Positions 11,899 to 24,018 of a stretch of DNA of 64,000 bases are shown here, one piece after another. Both the position numbers and the translations under genes were made by a program. The DNA lies in NCBI GenBank assembly GCA_032622095.1, contig CP136068.1, positions 137,959,989-138,023,988 of the forward strand. Direction: 5' to 3'. Each line of letters begins with the position of its first letter. The stretch's first letter is position 1. Under the pieces are notes generated by a model, which was not told the origin of the DNA, made no database searches, and was given only the letters and a program-made list of their open reading frames with translations. The stretch comes from Siphonodentalium dalli (lineage: Eukaryota; Mollusca; Scaphopoda; Gadilida; Siphonodentaliidae).

Positions 11899-12624
11899 CA
11901 AGATGGTGTTGGTAGTTACAGGAGTTGATCTGAGGCCATTTTTGATTTGTTATGGACACATAAAATACAGGTGAAGTTCAATTTCAGGTCCCATTTTTAC
12001 CGGAGTTACCAACCTTTTTCAACTTAGAAATTTGGGTTTTCTTAATTTCTGGATGGTACTAGCTTCGATTAATGTTGACTGAATGGATTCAAATTTAGTT
12101 TACAACGATAAAATGCCAGTCAAGTTCCATTTTGGGTTCGGTTTGTCCATTTTTTACTAGAATTAAATACCAAACTCGACTTTGAAATTTTTTTAATTTT
12201 TTTTTATTACATATTTGAAAAACATTATACAGCATGGAAAAACAAGAAATACAGATATAATATAAATTAGTAAAGGCATTTTGTCATTTTAAAAAAAGAC
12301 AGAGACAGGTAAGAAAAGGGATGAACTGTAGAAAAGGGGGGAGAAAGGAGGTAAAAGAGCATGTGTGAAACTTTTTTTTTTTAAATATATTAAACAATAA
12401 ACTTTTAATAAAAAATGGGATTTTTTTTCCAGTCTGTCTTCTTAAGATGCTAAACTGAATAGATTTTCCATATATGTAGCTAATTTTTTATTTGGTTCTA
12501 TCCTGACATGAAGAATGTTTCTCCAACTTGACCAACGTGTATCAAAATCCTCATATCTGCAGTTGCTGAAATATATCTGTCTTTTAATGTTATAGTAATC
12601 TTTTAAATCTCTCTGTATGTTAGT
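11899..12624. other. Intron with dispersed TTTCTGGATG repeat
   Basis: Phrases such as TTTCTGGATGGTACTAGC, GTCAAGTTCCATTTTGGGTT and ACCGGAGTTA resemble the tandem units at 53155-53775, suggesting a diverged copy. Confidence 0.45.
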
Positions 12625-13180
12625 TATACCCCCACTTTCGAAGAAAATGGGGGGTATACTGGATTGACTCAGTCCGTCCGTCACGCTTTCTCCGTCCGTG
12701 TGTCGTACCGTCCGTCCGTCCATCCGACCTCATAACTCGAACAACTATGAACCGATTTCAATAATTTTTTGTATGCAATCTCCTTAGGACTGCCTCTCCG
12801 CATGATGCTAATTGCGGTTCGGTCTGACTTATTTTGACTTAGAAAATTCTGTCCGATTTAATAACTTTAACAAATATGAACCGATTTCAATAATTTTAGG
12901 TATCCATGCGTCTCACAATACCCTCTCTACATTATGCGGCTAGGGATTGGCTCAGACTGTTTTTCGTAATATTACACTTCATTTCCGACTTATTTTTACT
13001 TAGAAAATTCTGTCCGACTTAATAACTTTAACAAATATGAACCAATTTGAATAATATTTTCTGTACAAGCTTCTTGTGACACCATATCGATATTGTTAGT
13101 CCGAATTTTTCTTTAAAGTTAAAAATCTTTTTTGTTGGGTTTACGGATAATGCGGGTTGAATTTGCACACCTCTTGTTAT
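12625..13180. repeat. TATACCCCC/GTCCGTCC dispersed repeat, copy 1
   Basis: Begins TATACCCCCACTTTCGAAGA and continues GGGGGGTATACTGGATTGAC with CCGTCCGTCC and repeated AACAACTATGAACCGATTTC blocks. A second copy is at 43915-44331 and a related one at 25628-26450. Repeats of this style are widespread in bivalve genomes. Confidence 0.75.
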
Positions 13181-14226
13181 ATTTGGTAGTATTTTTCTCA
13201 TCTTATATCTGTAAATATTATATTTAACAAATACAAAGTAAAATCTTAGAAATTTATACGTTTTTCCTGATTCTAGGTTCCGAGTAAAATCAAGTTTGGA
13301 CAGAGGCTAAGTTCTGTATGGTTAGACTTTGAAATTTTGATTTTCCTGGTTTCTGGATGATAACTACAAAGTTCTGCTTAGGTATCAAAATTCAATTGAA
13401 ATATATGCCTTGCTTGGCAGTGCTCTTGTTTCACCTGTTCTGTACTAAAGCATCATTGATGTCTAGTTATCAGACTTTCATTTTTAGAAAATGTAGGCAC
13501 GCAGAGTCCCGCTCGCTGGGTTTTGGCCAGGTGCGTGGTTTCTATCAAGATAAAATAAACAGCGGAAATACATTCATAAATGCCACGTAAATTGAATTAG
13601 TTTACTCACAATTGATGTCCAGTGAATCTCTTTGATGGTTTAACACTGCTTAATCCACTATCCATAAGCACAAGTGAATGTTACACACTATGTTTTTATA
13701 TTGTACATGCTCCTATATTAATTGTAATTCATAATTATTAATAAGGAATCAATTTAATACACCGATTCCATGCTGACAAAATAAATATCAACATCTCCCG
13801 TCCACGTGGTCTCGCTTTGATTTTCCAGGAATTTATGTGACGTCATAAGCCATACATAGAAATCGTTCAAATGTATTTTTAGCTTCGAATCATTCAGTCT
13901 CAGACAGATAGTGCATTCGACACATCGCACCGTGTGACCTCAAATAACTTAAACTGCCAATCATCGTGGCACGAGGGACTCACCTTTTGATGTATGCCGA
14001 CAATGAATGTTGGTTTCGGAGAATTCATTTGATATTTTGCTACAACATTCAAGCTGTTTCTTTATACTTGTACGCTCTCTGTATTTGGCCTAGGTGCGCG
14101 ATCGCTCGCTGGTTTTCACTTTTAGCCGCGCGATGATGCGCAAGAGCGATCGCGCGCCTCAAAAATGAAAGTCTGAGTTATCCCATAGGAAAATTTCTGA
14201 TAATAAGTTCAACCAATGACAGTATA
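13181..14226. other. Intron, inverted relative of 16840-17060; CG-rich palindrome
   Basis: 13270-13440 is the reverse complement of 16840-17000 (shared CAATTGAAATATATGCCTTG). At 14093-14155 GCGCGATCGCTCGC and its near complement form a CG-rich inverted repeat, unusual in this AT-rich DNA. Confidence 0.5.
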
Positions 14227-14356
14227 TACAGTAATGCCCAAAGTAATTGACCACTTAACCACAGCAGAATTATGGGTAATTTTTCAGGATTTAGTTGGAA
14301 AAATTACCCATAATTCTGCTGTGGTCAAGTGGTCAATTACTTTGGGCATTACTGTA
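14227..14356. mobile_element. Family C MITE, short form
   Basis: TACAGTAATGCCCAAAGTAA...TTACTTTGGGCATTACTGTA with ~55-base arms and almost no loop. It lies inside an older element containing GATAATAAGTTCAAC and GTTGAACTTATTATC (family K). Confidence 0.85.
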
Positions 14357-14559
14357 TAGGCCATTGTTGAACTTATTATCTAAACATTTCCGTCAATAAA
14401 TACGGCTCCTTCTGTACTTACCTGTCGTCTGCTTATTTTACCTGTACATACATCCCTGCAAAACAGTAATAGACCATTCCCATGTACACTTTTTAACTGA
14501 CTGGGAGAATGCATTTAGTATAGAAAGTGTTAACAACTCTCGACTATGATATGAATATC

Positions 14560-14812
14560 CAAGCCTGCAAATAGTGTGTCTGTCATTTGCAGAATGAGGT
14601 CCCCAGAGGGTGAATTTAGTGATGCTACCCCGCATAGCGGGCTACCATCACCAAATTCACCCTCTGGTAACCTCATTATGCTGAGGCCTAAGCAGAATGA
14701 GGTCCCAAGAGGGTGAATTTGGTAATGCTAGCCCACCATGCAAGATACGTCACTAAATTCCCCCTCTGGGGACCTCATTCTGCAAATGGCAGACACAATG
14801 TTTGCAGGCTTG
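14560..14812. mobile_element. Family B MITE, short form
   Basis: CAAGCCTGCAAATAGTGTG...TTTGCAGGCTTG. The flanks TGAATATC (14552-14559) and TGAATATT (14813-14820) are an 8 bp duplication with one mismatch. It ends 50 bases before exon 3. Confidence 0.88.
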
Positions 14813-14862
14813 TGAATATTATTCATAGTTGGTACCACTTACTTTTCCTTTTTTCATTAAAG

Positions 14863-14973
14863 GCAATAAAGAAAGTGAGAGATAACACAGTTTTGTACAC
14901 TAATCGAGCGCAGACATTCATCAAGTTACAGAACTATGAGAAGGCCCTTGTTGACTGTGACTGGGCTCTTAGG
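14863..14973 (+). CDS. TTC12: TTC12 exon 3 (TPR 1 end, TPR 2)
   Basis: This is a phase-0 exon of 37 codons between TTCATTAAAG and AGG|GTGAGT. It encodes AIKKVRDNTVLYTNRAQTF followed by KLQNYEKALVDCDWALR. The Asn-Arg-Ala and Tyr-x-x-Ala-x-x-Asp-Cys pattern is the second TPR of TTC12. Family B MITEs lie 50 bases before and 22 bases after it, each with its own 8 bp target duplication. Confidence 0.96.
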
Positions 14974-14995
14974 GTGAGTTGATGAAGTTTACAGA

Positions 14996-15249
14996 CAAGC
15001 CTTGAAATAGGGTGTCTGACATTTGCAGAATGAGCTCCCCAGAGGGAGAATTTAGTGATGCTACCCCGCATAGCGGGCTAGCATCACCAAATTCACCCTC
15101 TGGGAACCTCATTCTGCTGAGGTGTAAGCAGAATCAGGTCCCCAGAGGGTGAATTTGGTGATGCTAGCCCACTATACGGGGTAGCATCACTAAATTCTCC
15201 CTCTGGGGACCTCATTCTGCAAATGACAGACACCCTATTTCAAGGCTTG
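14996..15249. mobile_element. Family B MITE, short form
   Basis: Ends as in the family, with TTTACAGA duplicated exactly at 14988-14995 and 15250-15257. It starts 22 bases after the exon 3 donor. Confidence 0.9.
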
Positions 15250-15594
15250 TTTACAGATCTGTCTATTCTAGCTCTCATTTAGTGTGATGGTAAAAACTAT
15301 ATACAATTATGTGCGCCCCATCCATGCCACAGCCCTGGCACATTGTTGCATAAGATTTGAACCAACAACGCAATAAATTGCATGGATAATTATTCTAGAT
15401 TTTCCGATATTATTACAAGAAATAAGACGAAATAAATTATATATAATTAGGCCATTAAAATAAAATATATGTGTTTTCGGGCAATTAGATCTCAATTTTG
15501 AGATGAGGGAGGGAGGCTATTTATTTTTATTTTGTTCTCAAAATCTGGAAAACATACTCCAGAATTATTATTTATTTATTTTTTTCAAAAATGT

Positions 15595-15992
15595 TTAACC
15601 CTTTACCCAACAGAACGGCTCTGTGCCATGCATTCTCTTATATATGCGAGTCGACCATAGGTCGCCTCGCATATATAAGAGAATGCATTGGCTTAACACA
15701 TTAAAAATTATAAAATTGTTAAAGAATGTAAGAAAAAATGGTAAAAAGTGTTAAAAAAAGATTTTTTTAGGCCAATGCATTCTCTTATATATGCGAGGCG
15801 ACCTATGGTCGACTCGCATATATAAGAGAATGCATTGGCACAGGGCATAACTGTAACTATCACAATGTGGTCAAGGAGCCGGTTCCAATGATATCCATAT
15901 TTGTATGGTTCTATTGAGACAGACCGAAGATATTTTAGGCTGTTGAAGCTTTATTTGGCCGGTTTTGGCCGTTTTGTTGGGTAAAGGGTTAA
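15595..15992. mobile_element. Family A piggyBac-type MITE, copy 1
   Basis: TTAACCCTTTACCCAACAGA at the left and TGTTGGGTAAAGGGTTAA at the right. Inside are two ~70-base hairpins (GCATTCTCTTATATATGCGA...), the second being the reverse complement of the first, around an A/T-rich spacer with AAGAATGTAAGAAAAAATGG. TTAA ends plus CCCTTT termini indicate piggyBac-type mobilisation. Confidence 0.92.
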
Positions 15993-16525
15993 CGAGGCTT
16001 TTTGAAAGAAAATTTCAGTGATGAGGGAGATGCTTGAGAACACATGAATGTTATTTGTTTGGCTTAGCTTAGCTTTTAGCCTCAAGTTCTGGACTCAGAA
16101 TTCTTATTTTAGATATTTTATGTGTATATTGATATGCTTATTCCTGTTCCTATTTACAAATAGACTTCCCCATTCTGAAGAATGCTATATTTAATTTTCA
16201 TTGTCAAAAACTCAGATCTACATTACGAATATAGAGAAAACCTCACCAAAATATCTATTGTCTTCTGCAGACAACTAAAACATGAAACACAAGAAATATC
16301 TTTGTGTCTTATGTTGTTAATATAGGCACGAAAGTCCATAATAGTATAAACATTAGCATGGCGAGTAGTGAAAATGAAATTTTGCGATAATAATAATGAT
16401 AATAATTAATGTACTTTGTATTAATATCGTTGAATTTCCTTGGTGACCAGTAGTTTTATTTAGCTCTATCTGTTTGTAATGACTTTTAATAAATTTTGAT
16501 GCCTATTCTGCTGCATCTCTTTCAG
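15993..16525. other. Intron, nothing recognised
   Basis: AT-rich single-copy-looking sequence before exon 4; no repeat family or ORF was identified. Confidence 0.4.
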
Positions 16526-16658
16526 GTTGATCCAAATTGCCTCAAAGCACACATTCACATGGGCAGGGCGTACCTTGGTAAAAAGACTTATGACCAAGCC
16601 CGAAAAAGCTATAAAAAAGCCCTGGAGATTGACCCTAAAAAAGAGAACTTAATTAAAG
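16526..16658 (+). CDS. TTC12: TTC12 exon 4 (TPR 3)
   Basis: The acceptor is CTCTTTCAG and the donor AAAG|GTGAGG; 44 codons plus one base. The peptide VDPNCLKAHIHMGRAYLGKK and DQARKSYKKALEIDPKK is a full third TPR (Gly at position 8, Ala at 20, Pro near the end). It follows exon 3 in phase 0, and exon 5 takes the phase-1 overhang. Confidence 0.95.
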
Positions 16659-16708
16659 GTGAGGCTTCTGAACCCAAGTTCAACTGAGTTGAATCAAATT
16701 TTCATGGT

Positions 16709-17060
16709 AGTTCCATAATTCTACTGTGGTTAAGTGGTCAATTACTTGGGGCATTACTGTATACTGTCAATTGTTGAACTTATTATCAGAACTTTTCCTA
16801 TGGGATAACTACACATCATTGATGGTTTAGTATAGAATGGGTGAAACAAGAGCACAGCTAAGCAAGGCATATATTTCAATTGAATTTTGATACCTAAACA
16901 GAACTCTGTAGTTATCATCCAGAAACAAGGAAAATCTTAATTTTGGTATTTATTAATAAAAAATGGGCAAACGGAACCCAAAATGGAATTTGACTAGCAT
17001 TTTGTGGTTGTAAACCAACTTTGAATCGATTCAGTCATTTTCATGGTAGCCTATGGAGTT
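16709..17060. repeat. Family C half, family K end and dispersed repeat
   Basis: 16709-16762 is the right half of a family C MITE (CTACTGTGGTTAAGTGG...GGCATTACTGTA). It runs into a GTTGAACTTATTATC block of family K and then the inverted relative of 13270-13440. Confidence 0.6.
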
Positions 17061-17217
17061 TCAGTTCTTCCCACAAGATCAGTGCTTCATGGAAGGAAAT
17101 TTAACGGGAAAAGTTTTTAGGACCCGTGAATTCCCAGACAGGTGCATTTTGCACCCATGAGTTGGAGCATGCCTAACAGCATAACATACTCTGATTAAAT
17201 GGCATAATAATTGATAA

Positions 17218-19023
17218 TTAACCCTTTACCCAACAGAACGGCCCTGTGCCAATGCATTCTCTTATATATGCGAGTCGACCATATGTCGCCTCGCATATAT
17301 AAGAGAATGCATTGGCTTAACCAGGGTTTCCGTTAGTACGGCTCAGCGTCCGTAGGACGGCCTCATTCCCCTCGCATATTATCTGTTTGGTTCATACATA
17401 TACCAAATGTCAGTCGCAATGTCGTAAACAAATCCGGTTACAACGGGAGTTCGGGTGTTAAATAGAATACTGGTGAAAAAGCGGGTCAAATAGCGACGTT
17501 AGATACAGCGTAATGCATGTCGCGGTAACATCAAAAAATGTCGGACTGCTGAATATGCATATTTTTGTGTACGGGATGAAACTACTCATGCTCGAAAATC
17601 CCGTGATATCGTAGGATTACATAATTTGATCAAAGAACGCCGAATTTCTTAGTCGGGACATTTTTATGCACGGGATTTTCATGAATGAAACTGCTCCTCT
17701 CCGAGATCCCGTGCTATCGTACGGTGGTACATAATAAATGGGTCCCCCTGCAGAGTCCATGAGGTATAGAACGGAGTTTTAGCCAACGTGTTATAAAATA
17801 TAATTTGGCGGGAGATGTGAACACGTGCGTCGTTGATTGTGCTTGGGGACAACGCAACTATTATTTACCGTCCTTTGACATTATCTCCATATTGGGGAGG
17901 GGGTACGTATGTGTTTGTCTTTATCACCCATGTATGTAATATGGTTCAAATGAATGGTGTTGTTAACTTGTCGCTATGAATTCCCACTATAAAGACTGAT
18001 TTCGGGACAGGTTCCGTTTTACTGTGAAATAAATCACGTTGGGATTTTGTTGACTATGCGCATAATAAGCAATTGCGGTCGTCAGTTTATGGACTAATAT
18101 ATAGAGACTAGTGAACAAGCTACGCGTTCCGAGTGAAAGATGTCCCTACCCACAGGTATTAGGCACAATTTTTGTTTTTAAATTTAATAAAAATCTCTTT
18201 TTATTAATTTTTTTTGGTGCCAAATACCTGTGTCGCTACCATTCGTATTTTGCCGCTATAAATAGCTCCTGCAGTATGACGTCACAGCGCACAAATAGTT
18301 TTACGATTGACAGCGTATATCATGTCAGTTTCATTTTCACAGAAGCTGCTTGCAATTCTAGGAAATACTTTATTCAATTCTCCTTGCTATCTATTATTGG
18401 TCAATGCATAGATGTTTTGTAGTGTTTAGATTCATCGGAATCTTATTGTATAAATTTGTAAACAATAACTAGTAGCTTGTTCATTTATATATAATCTTCA
18501 ATCAGACGGCAGTCTTATGTGCGTAATTAGTTGATTGATTATCTGGATACCATCAACAGAATTAATGCACCCACGGAAATGATTGACTTGCGTAATATAT
18601 ACGTAGCTTTGGTTGCTTTGTGAGACTCTTATGTGCAAGGAAATTGCTACTTTTCAGTGTCAAATAACAAAATTTTCGCCCGACGGGACGAACCATGGTC
18701 GTCCCGTCGCGTTATGTGTTTCCCCAATACGGACTCATTAATTTTCCCCTCGCGGAAACCCTGGCTTAACACATTAAAAATTATAAAATTGTTAAAGAAT
18801 GTAAGAAAAAATGGTAAAAAGTGTTAAAAAAAGATTTTTTTTAGGCCAATGTATTCTCTTATATATGCGAGGCGACCTATGGTCGACTCGCATATATAAG
18901 AGAATGCATCGGCGCAGGGCATAACTGTAACTATCACAATGTGGTCAAGGAGCCGGTTCCAATGATGAAGATATTTTAGGCTGTTGAAGCTTTATTTGGC
19001 CGGTTTGTTGGGTAAAGGGTTAA
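17218..19023. mobile_element. Family A piggyBac-type MITE, copy 2, split by a hAT element
   Basis: The left part (17218-17321) and right part (18764-19023) together form one family A element with TTAA at both outer ends. The break lies just after the first hairpin, in GGCTTAAC. Confidence 0.9.
17322..18763. mobile_element. hAT-like element, non-autonomous
   Basis: Inverted ends CAGGGTTTCCG and CGGAAACCCTG are flanked by GCTTAAC on each side (7 exact bases, 8 if one terminal G is shared). The 1.44 kb interior has no transposase; its longest open frame of ~100 codons has no recognised domain. The GC-rich palindrome GACGGGACG...CGTCCCGTC lies near the right end. Confidence 0.82.
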
Positions 19024-19136
19024 AATGCACAAGGTTATTTCAGGCAAATTACAGGTATTTATATCTCTTTGTTCTCTAATATGAATAGGTTTATCATCAC
19101 CAACACTGAGGTGCACTTGAGTACTTGACTTTTCAT

Positions 19137-19536
19137 TTAACCCTTTACCCAACAAACCGGCCAAAACCGGCCAAATAAAGCTTCAACAGCCTAAAATATC
19201 TTCGGTCTGTCTCAATAGAACCATACAAATATGGATATCATTGGAACCGGCTCCTTGACCACATTGTGATAGTTACAGTTATGCCCTGTGCCAATGCATT
19301 CTCTTATATATGCGAGTCGACCATAGGTCGCCTCGCATATATAAGAGAATGCATTGGCCTAAAAAAAATCTTTTTTTAACACTTTTTACCATTTTTTCTT
19401 ACATTCTTTAACAATTTTATAATTTTTAATGTGTTAAGCCAATGCATTCTCTTATATATGCGAGGCGACCTATGGTCGACTCGCATATATAAGAGAATGC
19501 ATTGGCACAGGGCCCTTCTGTTGGGTAAAGGGTTAA
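19137..19536. mobile_element. Family A piggyBac-type MITE, copy 3 (inverted)
   Basis: Full-length, opposite in orientation to copy 2, from which it is separated by only 113 bases. TTAA occurs at both ends and both hairpins are intact. Confidence 0.92.
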
Positions 19537-19539
19537 GAT

Positions 19540-19664
19540 ATGAATGTAGTGGGTGTGTGTTATTTGGGGATACGGTGCTGTGGTTGTTGGTGCACATTGT
19601 GTGAACCGCGAAGTAGTTCTCACTGCATGTGCCCCCAATGATGCACACACCCACTACATTCATT
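19540..19664. repeat. Short fold-back sequence
   Basis: ATGAATGTAGTGGGTGTGTG and its complement are ~20-base arms around an ~80-base loop. Confidence 0.6.
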
Positions 19665-20872
19665 TATTATATTTATATAGCTTTTTGATGATTTATTCGC
19701 ATAAAAAAGCTGAATGTATTCTTAATTATTTTCACAAAATCTGTTGCCGATAATTAGAGACTAGCCCACGCAGCACATTAAATCAGCACAATATAAGATT
19801 TCAAAGCACTTAGCAATGATTACATGATCGATATAAATAAATTAATTATTTCTCACTGCTCCATAAGCGTTTGTCAACACACTGCGGACAATCAAGTCGG
19901 CATGCCTTATTGCATGTGTGAATACAGGCTGTTCTCAGCTCAATATTGCTGGAAGGTTCCTGGTCAAATACAATACAAAATGTGTGGTGTTTTTATAATC
20001 TGGAGACACAATGACGCGCATTCACCAGCGCCACAAAATCTTATGCATTAGACGTATAATGCACTAACTCATTAGATCATTATAACTACATGGCCATATA
20101 TCAGTCCTATACATCGAAATGGATAAGTTAAAATCAGATAAGGACTTCTATTCTATGCTTGTCACATTAGTTATCTTGTTTTGTTTGTACAATATAAAAA
20201 CTGAAATCAATACATGTTTGCTGTTATTATTTACACGAGCGACTGTTAGCTTCATTTTTAATGTCATGAGCGACCCGCAGTTGGTAGGGAATTCCCGATT
20301 ACGTCAGGCACTTATAAATATATCTATCCATCGTATAAAGAACGAAACTCAGGACCATTTATATTAATTATTTATTTTATATACCTGTCAAAGCAAAATG
20401 TGTTCATAATTATCATTATCAAATCAATAATGCTATATTTTTGTCTGCTTGCTACTAGTATCATTCTCAAACAGTTCTACTCAAATTTATTGGTGACGAT
20501 ATTTAGTCATATCGCGGTATCATTTTCAATACCGTAGTCGGTATTAAAATTGGGATACCGTGAAGCCCTATCGAAAAGTGGCCACGCAATAAGCAATGCC
20601 GTGGGAAACAGCATAGAAACATGTGGAATCTAACATGCTGCAACATTAAATACATGTGTATTCCGTGGGACATTTTTCCTAATTTCAAGGGTACATATGA
20701 GCGTCTAGATATGTAATACATTTGTTTTGATTGTTGATAAAGGCTGTGATGGCCAAAAGCTTTGAATAGAGTGACTATTTAATCTTCTCAAGCATTATAT
20801 TCTATTTGCATTTTGAGAATTCTGAGACCAAGCAATGTGTTTGATATCGCTTTATCGTGGCCTTTTTTTCAG
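19665..20872. other. Intron, mostly unassigned
   Basis: AT-rich. 20580-20690 repeats the element fragment near 11320-11430 (AAGCAATGCCGTGGGAAA). No gene is seen. Confidence 0.4.
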
Positions 20873-21061
20873 AGTACCTAGCTGAGGTGGATCGCTCAGA
20901 GGAGACGGATGGACAAGAAGAGAAGGCGGCGGAATTGTTTGAGTCAGGGGAGGCCACTGCTAAAAACATGGTCGCCCTATTAGAGAGAGTCAACAAGAAG
21001 GATCAACTTCCATTATTCTACAGTGGTGGCTTCAGAATGATAACTTCCTTGCTGATTGATG
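20873..21061 (+). CDS. TTC12: TTC12 exon 5 (linker and start of ARM-like region)
   Basis: The acceptor CTTTTTTTCAG is followed by EYLAEVDRSEE, an acidic linker, and then KKDQLPLFYSGGFRMITSLL. The (D/E)Q(I/L)PLFY.GG motif is a TTC12 signature after the TPRs. The donor GAT G|GTGTGT is weaker than the others; using GT at 21062 gives the phase needed by exon 6, so that site was chosen over the GT two bases on. Confidence 0.93.
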
Positions 21062-21198
21062 GTGTGTACTTGAGAGAGGATCTACAACGTGTTTTGTAAA
21101 TTCCGCTATAAACTGGGGACGAATTGTAGATTCTATTTATTACATGATCCAAAACCTCTGCAAAACATACTTAAATCAACAAATGGGACACGAAACTA

Positions 21199-22630
21199 CC
21201 GTACTGACCCGGTTCAAAGCCCATGCCCGTGTTTAAGCCCACCCATATATTTTGGCCAAATTCCATGCACAGGGGTATATTCGTGTTTAAGCCCACCCCA
21301 AATTTTGTTCAATTTCAGCGGTGGTAAGTAAGTATTTGCTAATGATACTTCCCAAATAAATAATTCCAATATAACGGGAAGTATATTCACAAACGATCGG
21401 TGATGGCGAGAATGCCACGAAAAATGGAAAGTTATACTTCGTAGGTATTAGCGATAATAAATAAAATAAAATAAAGTGAATCTTAAAATCTCATTTGTTT
21501 ATTCAATTATACTTCCTGGGGGAAATCAAATACAAAAGAACGCACTCGATAACGGCGTATATCTGAGAACGCGGTAAACATCAGTCACTTAAAAGTCACG
21601 TGCGTCCATGTCAACAATAGTACTGTAAAAACATATTCTTTGTATGTCGGTATGTTCCTACATGTGGGCATGATGTGGCCAAACACAAAAAGAACTCATT
21701 CCCTGGTTATGTAAACACACGATGGGTATAATAATGGGGCAGAAGGATACTTGTCATCCACAACACCCCAACAGCACAAGATGCCTTCAAAAAAAGAGAT
21801 ACCGATGTCGTATTGGTACCCGGTAAATAATCATTAAAAAAAACTTCTATTTTTCACGTTTTACGATATAGACTATAGTATAAATATTAATCTGTGTCAA
21901 CGGTTTGGAAGCGATAGGCTAACTCCAAACATTCAAACACGTGTTTTTTTTGTATACGTATTTACATCGTAATTTCGTTAATTAACTAGACTCACTGGGG
22001 CCGTCACTATTGTATTGTAACTCTTTGTAGACAACGGGCTATGAATAGAGCACTGGGTAACAGTGGGTTCATTGTTATCCTAATCGGATTAAGTCACTCT
22101 CTTATATGTTGCATAATATTCCCCTGTACAATTTTCAGACATTTTTTAATTATTATCTTTGGCTTCGATGACGACGGCAAAGTTGTGTTTTAATTATATT
22201 GTTGTGGGGATCACGTACCGGTACATCTGAACATTGATATAAACTATAGATATAGACTATAGATAGTGGATTTACCCAGCTGTCTGAAATGGCAGAAATG
22301 CGATGACCCATGATGCTTACCAACTGTCATTTATGGGAATTTTGGGCAATAAAACAAGACAAGAAGTAATATTTTAATATACACATCAAAATGAAAAAAA
22401 TACTTTCTCAAAGTAACTTATACTTAACTTTATTTAATCTGGAAGCCGTGTATATTTCCCCGAATCTCTGTTGGATCGACTTTATTTTTTGGATCCATTT
22501 CTTCAGTTTTACTCTCCCGATTTCTTGGGATTTTTGGTTTGCAAAGGGTCATATTCGAGTTTAAGCCCACTTGGATTTTTGAGCTCAAATAAAACAAAGG
22601 CCCCCTGGGCCTAAACGCGGGTCAGTACGG
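21199..22630. mobile_element. 1.43 kb TA-flanked DNA element, copy 2
   Basis: Same ends and sequence as the copy inside the hAT at 6491-7924, with only scattered substitutions and small indels by eye. TA flanks both sides. The similarity implies recent movement or conversion. Confidence 0.9.
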
Positions 22631-22716
22631 TAACATAGGCTTCTATAAGGCATGCCATGACCTTTCACTTAACTATGTGTAGTTTGCCCACGTAAAGAAA
22701 TAGTCCCAGACTCTCT

Positions 22717-23036
22717 GGCATATTTAATGGCGTATATTTAATGGCGTATATTTAATGGCGTATATTTAATGGCGTATATTTAATGGCGTATATTTAATGG
22801 CGTATATTTAATGGCGTATATTTAATGGCGTATATTTAATGGCGTATATTTAATGGCGTATATTTAATGGCGTATATTTAATGGCGTATATTTAATGGCG
22901 TATATTTAATGGCGTATATTTAATGGCGTATATTTAATGGCGTATATTTAATGGCGTATATTTAATGGCGTATATTTAATGGCGTATATTTAATGGCGTA
23001 TATTTAATGGCGTATATTTAATGGCGTATATTTAAT
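22717..23036. repeat. 14 bp tandem repeat, about 23 units
   Basis: The unit GGCGTATATTTAAT repeats head to tail for 320 bases with almost no variation. TATTTAA makes it strongly AT-rich. It lies 87 bases after the TA-flanked element. Confidence 0.97.
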
Positions 23037-23202
23037 GACATAACTTTTCAAACTCTTCATTCATTATAGTTTGTTGGAAAAATTCTGGAAGCCATAGTGT
23101 TTTGACGCATAGTATACGGAATGTAAACAGATGACAAAGGTCACCTGGCACTATTTCCTGTTATTAAACGAATGTTTAATATCACAATTTATAGAATGGG
23201 GT

Positions 23203-23447
23203 TTAAACCCTTTGAGTGCCAGGTCGATTTTTGTATCAACCCATATACCCTGTGTCAATGCATTCTCTTATATATGCGAGTCGACCATAGGTCGCCTCGC
23301 TTATATAAGAGAATGCATTGGCCTAACAATTTTTTATTTTTTTTTACAATTTTTTACAATTTTAATAATTTATTCTTATATTCTTTAACAGACTTATTTT
23401 GTAGGTTTAGGGCCGATGAGATCGGCCCCTGGCACTCAAAGGGTTAA
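23203..23447. mobile_element. Family A' TTAA element with one hairpin cassette
   Basis: The left end TTAAACCCTTTGAGTGCCAG and right end CTGGCACTCAAAGGGTTAA enclose GTATCAACCCATATACCCTG and then one copy of the GCATTCTCTTATATATGCGA hairpin. The termini are those of the 863-1117 type, but the core is that of family A. Confidence 0.85.
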
Positions 23448-24018
23448 AAGAATGGAATAAGGGTAGAATCATGTAATAAATTTATATATTTATTCTGACT
23501 GCTATTCATGTTGCTTTCTGGAGGGGCCCTGTGAATAATCGAGAATCGATGTCGATATTGCTAAAATTATTCGGTGTTGACACCGAATCGGACATCCAAG
23601 ATTCTTTAGACTCATTTGATGTTGGTCCTGCAGTCAGTGAATTCTTTATTTTCTGACTGAGACAATTTGTATTTAAATCAGCGAACAATAGACTGGTATT
23701 CTCGTAAAAGTATAATCTGAATCATTTCCGGTTATCCGATTAAAAAAGTTTAGTTCTGCTCGACTTAACAAGTTTCATTCCATTTACGATTCCGCATTGT
23801 TGTATGATAAAAACTACAGTGTTATACACGAACTAGTGGAATACACATCATCGGAAATATGGACCGAAATTGTTAATAACACCTGTCATTTGGGGATGTT
23901 TATTTTCTGACAGAGACAATTTGAATTTAAATCGAGGAACAAAGGCTAGTATTCTCCGTAAAATTGTAATCTGTATCATTCCCGGTTATCCGATTCAAAA
24001 AGATTTGTTCGTTGCAAC
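23448..24018. repeat. ~250 bp tandem duplication in intron
   Basis: TTATTTTCTGACTGAGACAA near 23648 and TTATTTTCTGACAGAGACAA near 23898 begin two similar ~125-base blocks, both with GGTTATCCGATT, about 250 bases apart. Confidence 0.65.

Noticed and set aside
15640-15840. CRISPR-like array from repeated 70-base hairpins
   Set aside because: Spacing is irregular, the units are inverted and part of TTAA-flanked MITEs, and the DNA is eukaryotic.
22717-23036. Centromeric or telomeric satellite
   Set aside because: Only 320 bases, inside a gene intron; the unit is not a telomere motif.
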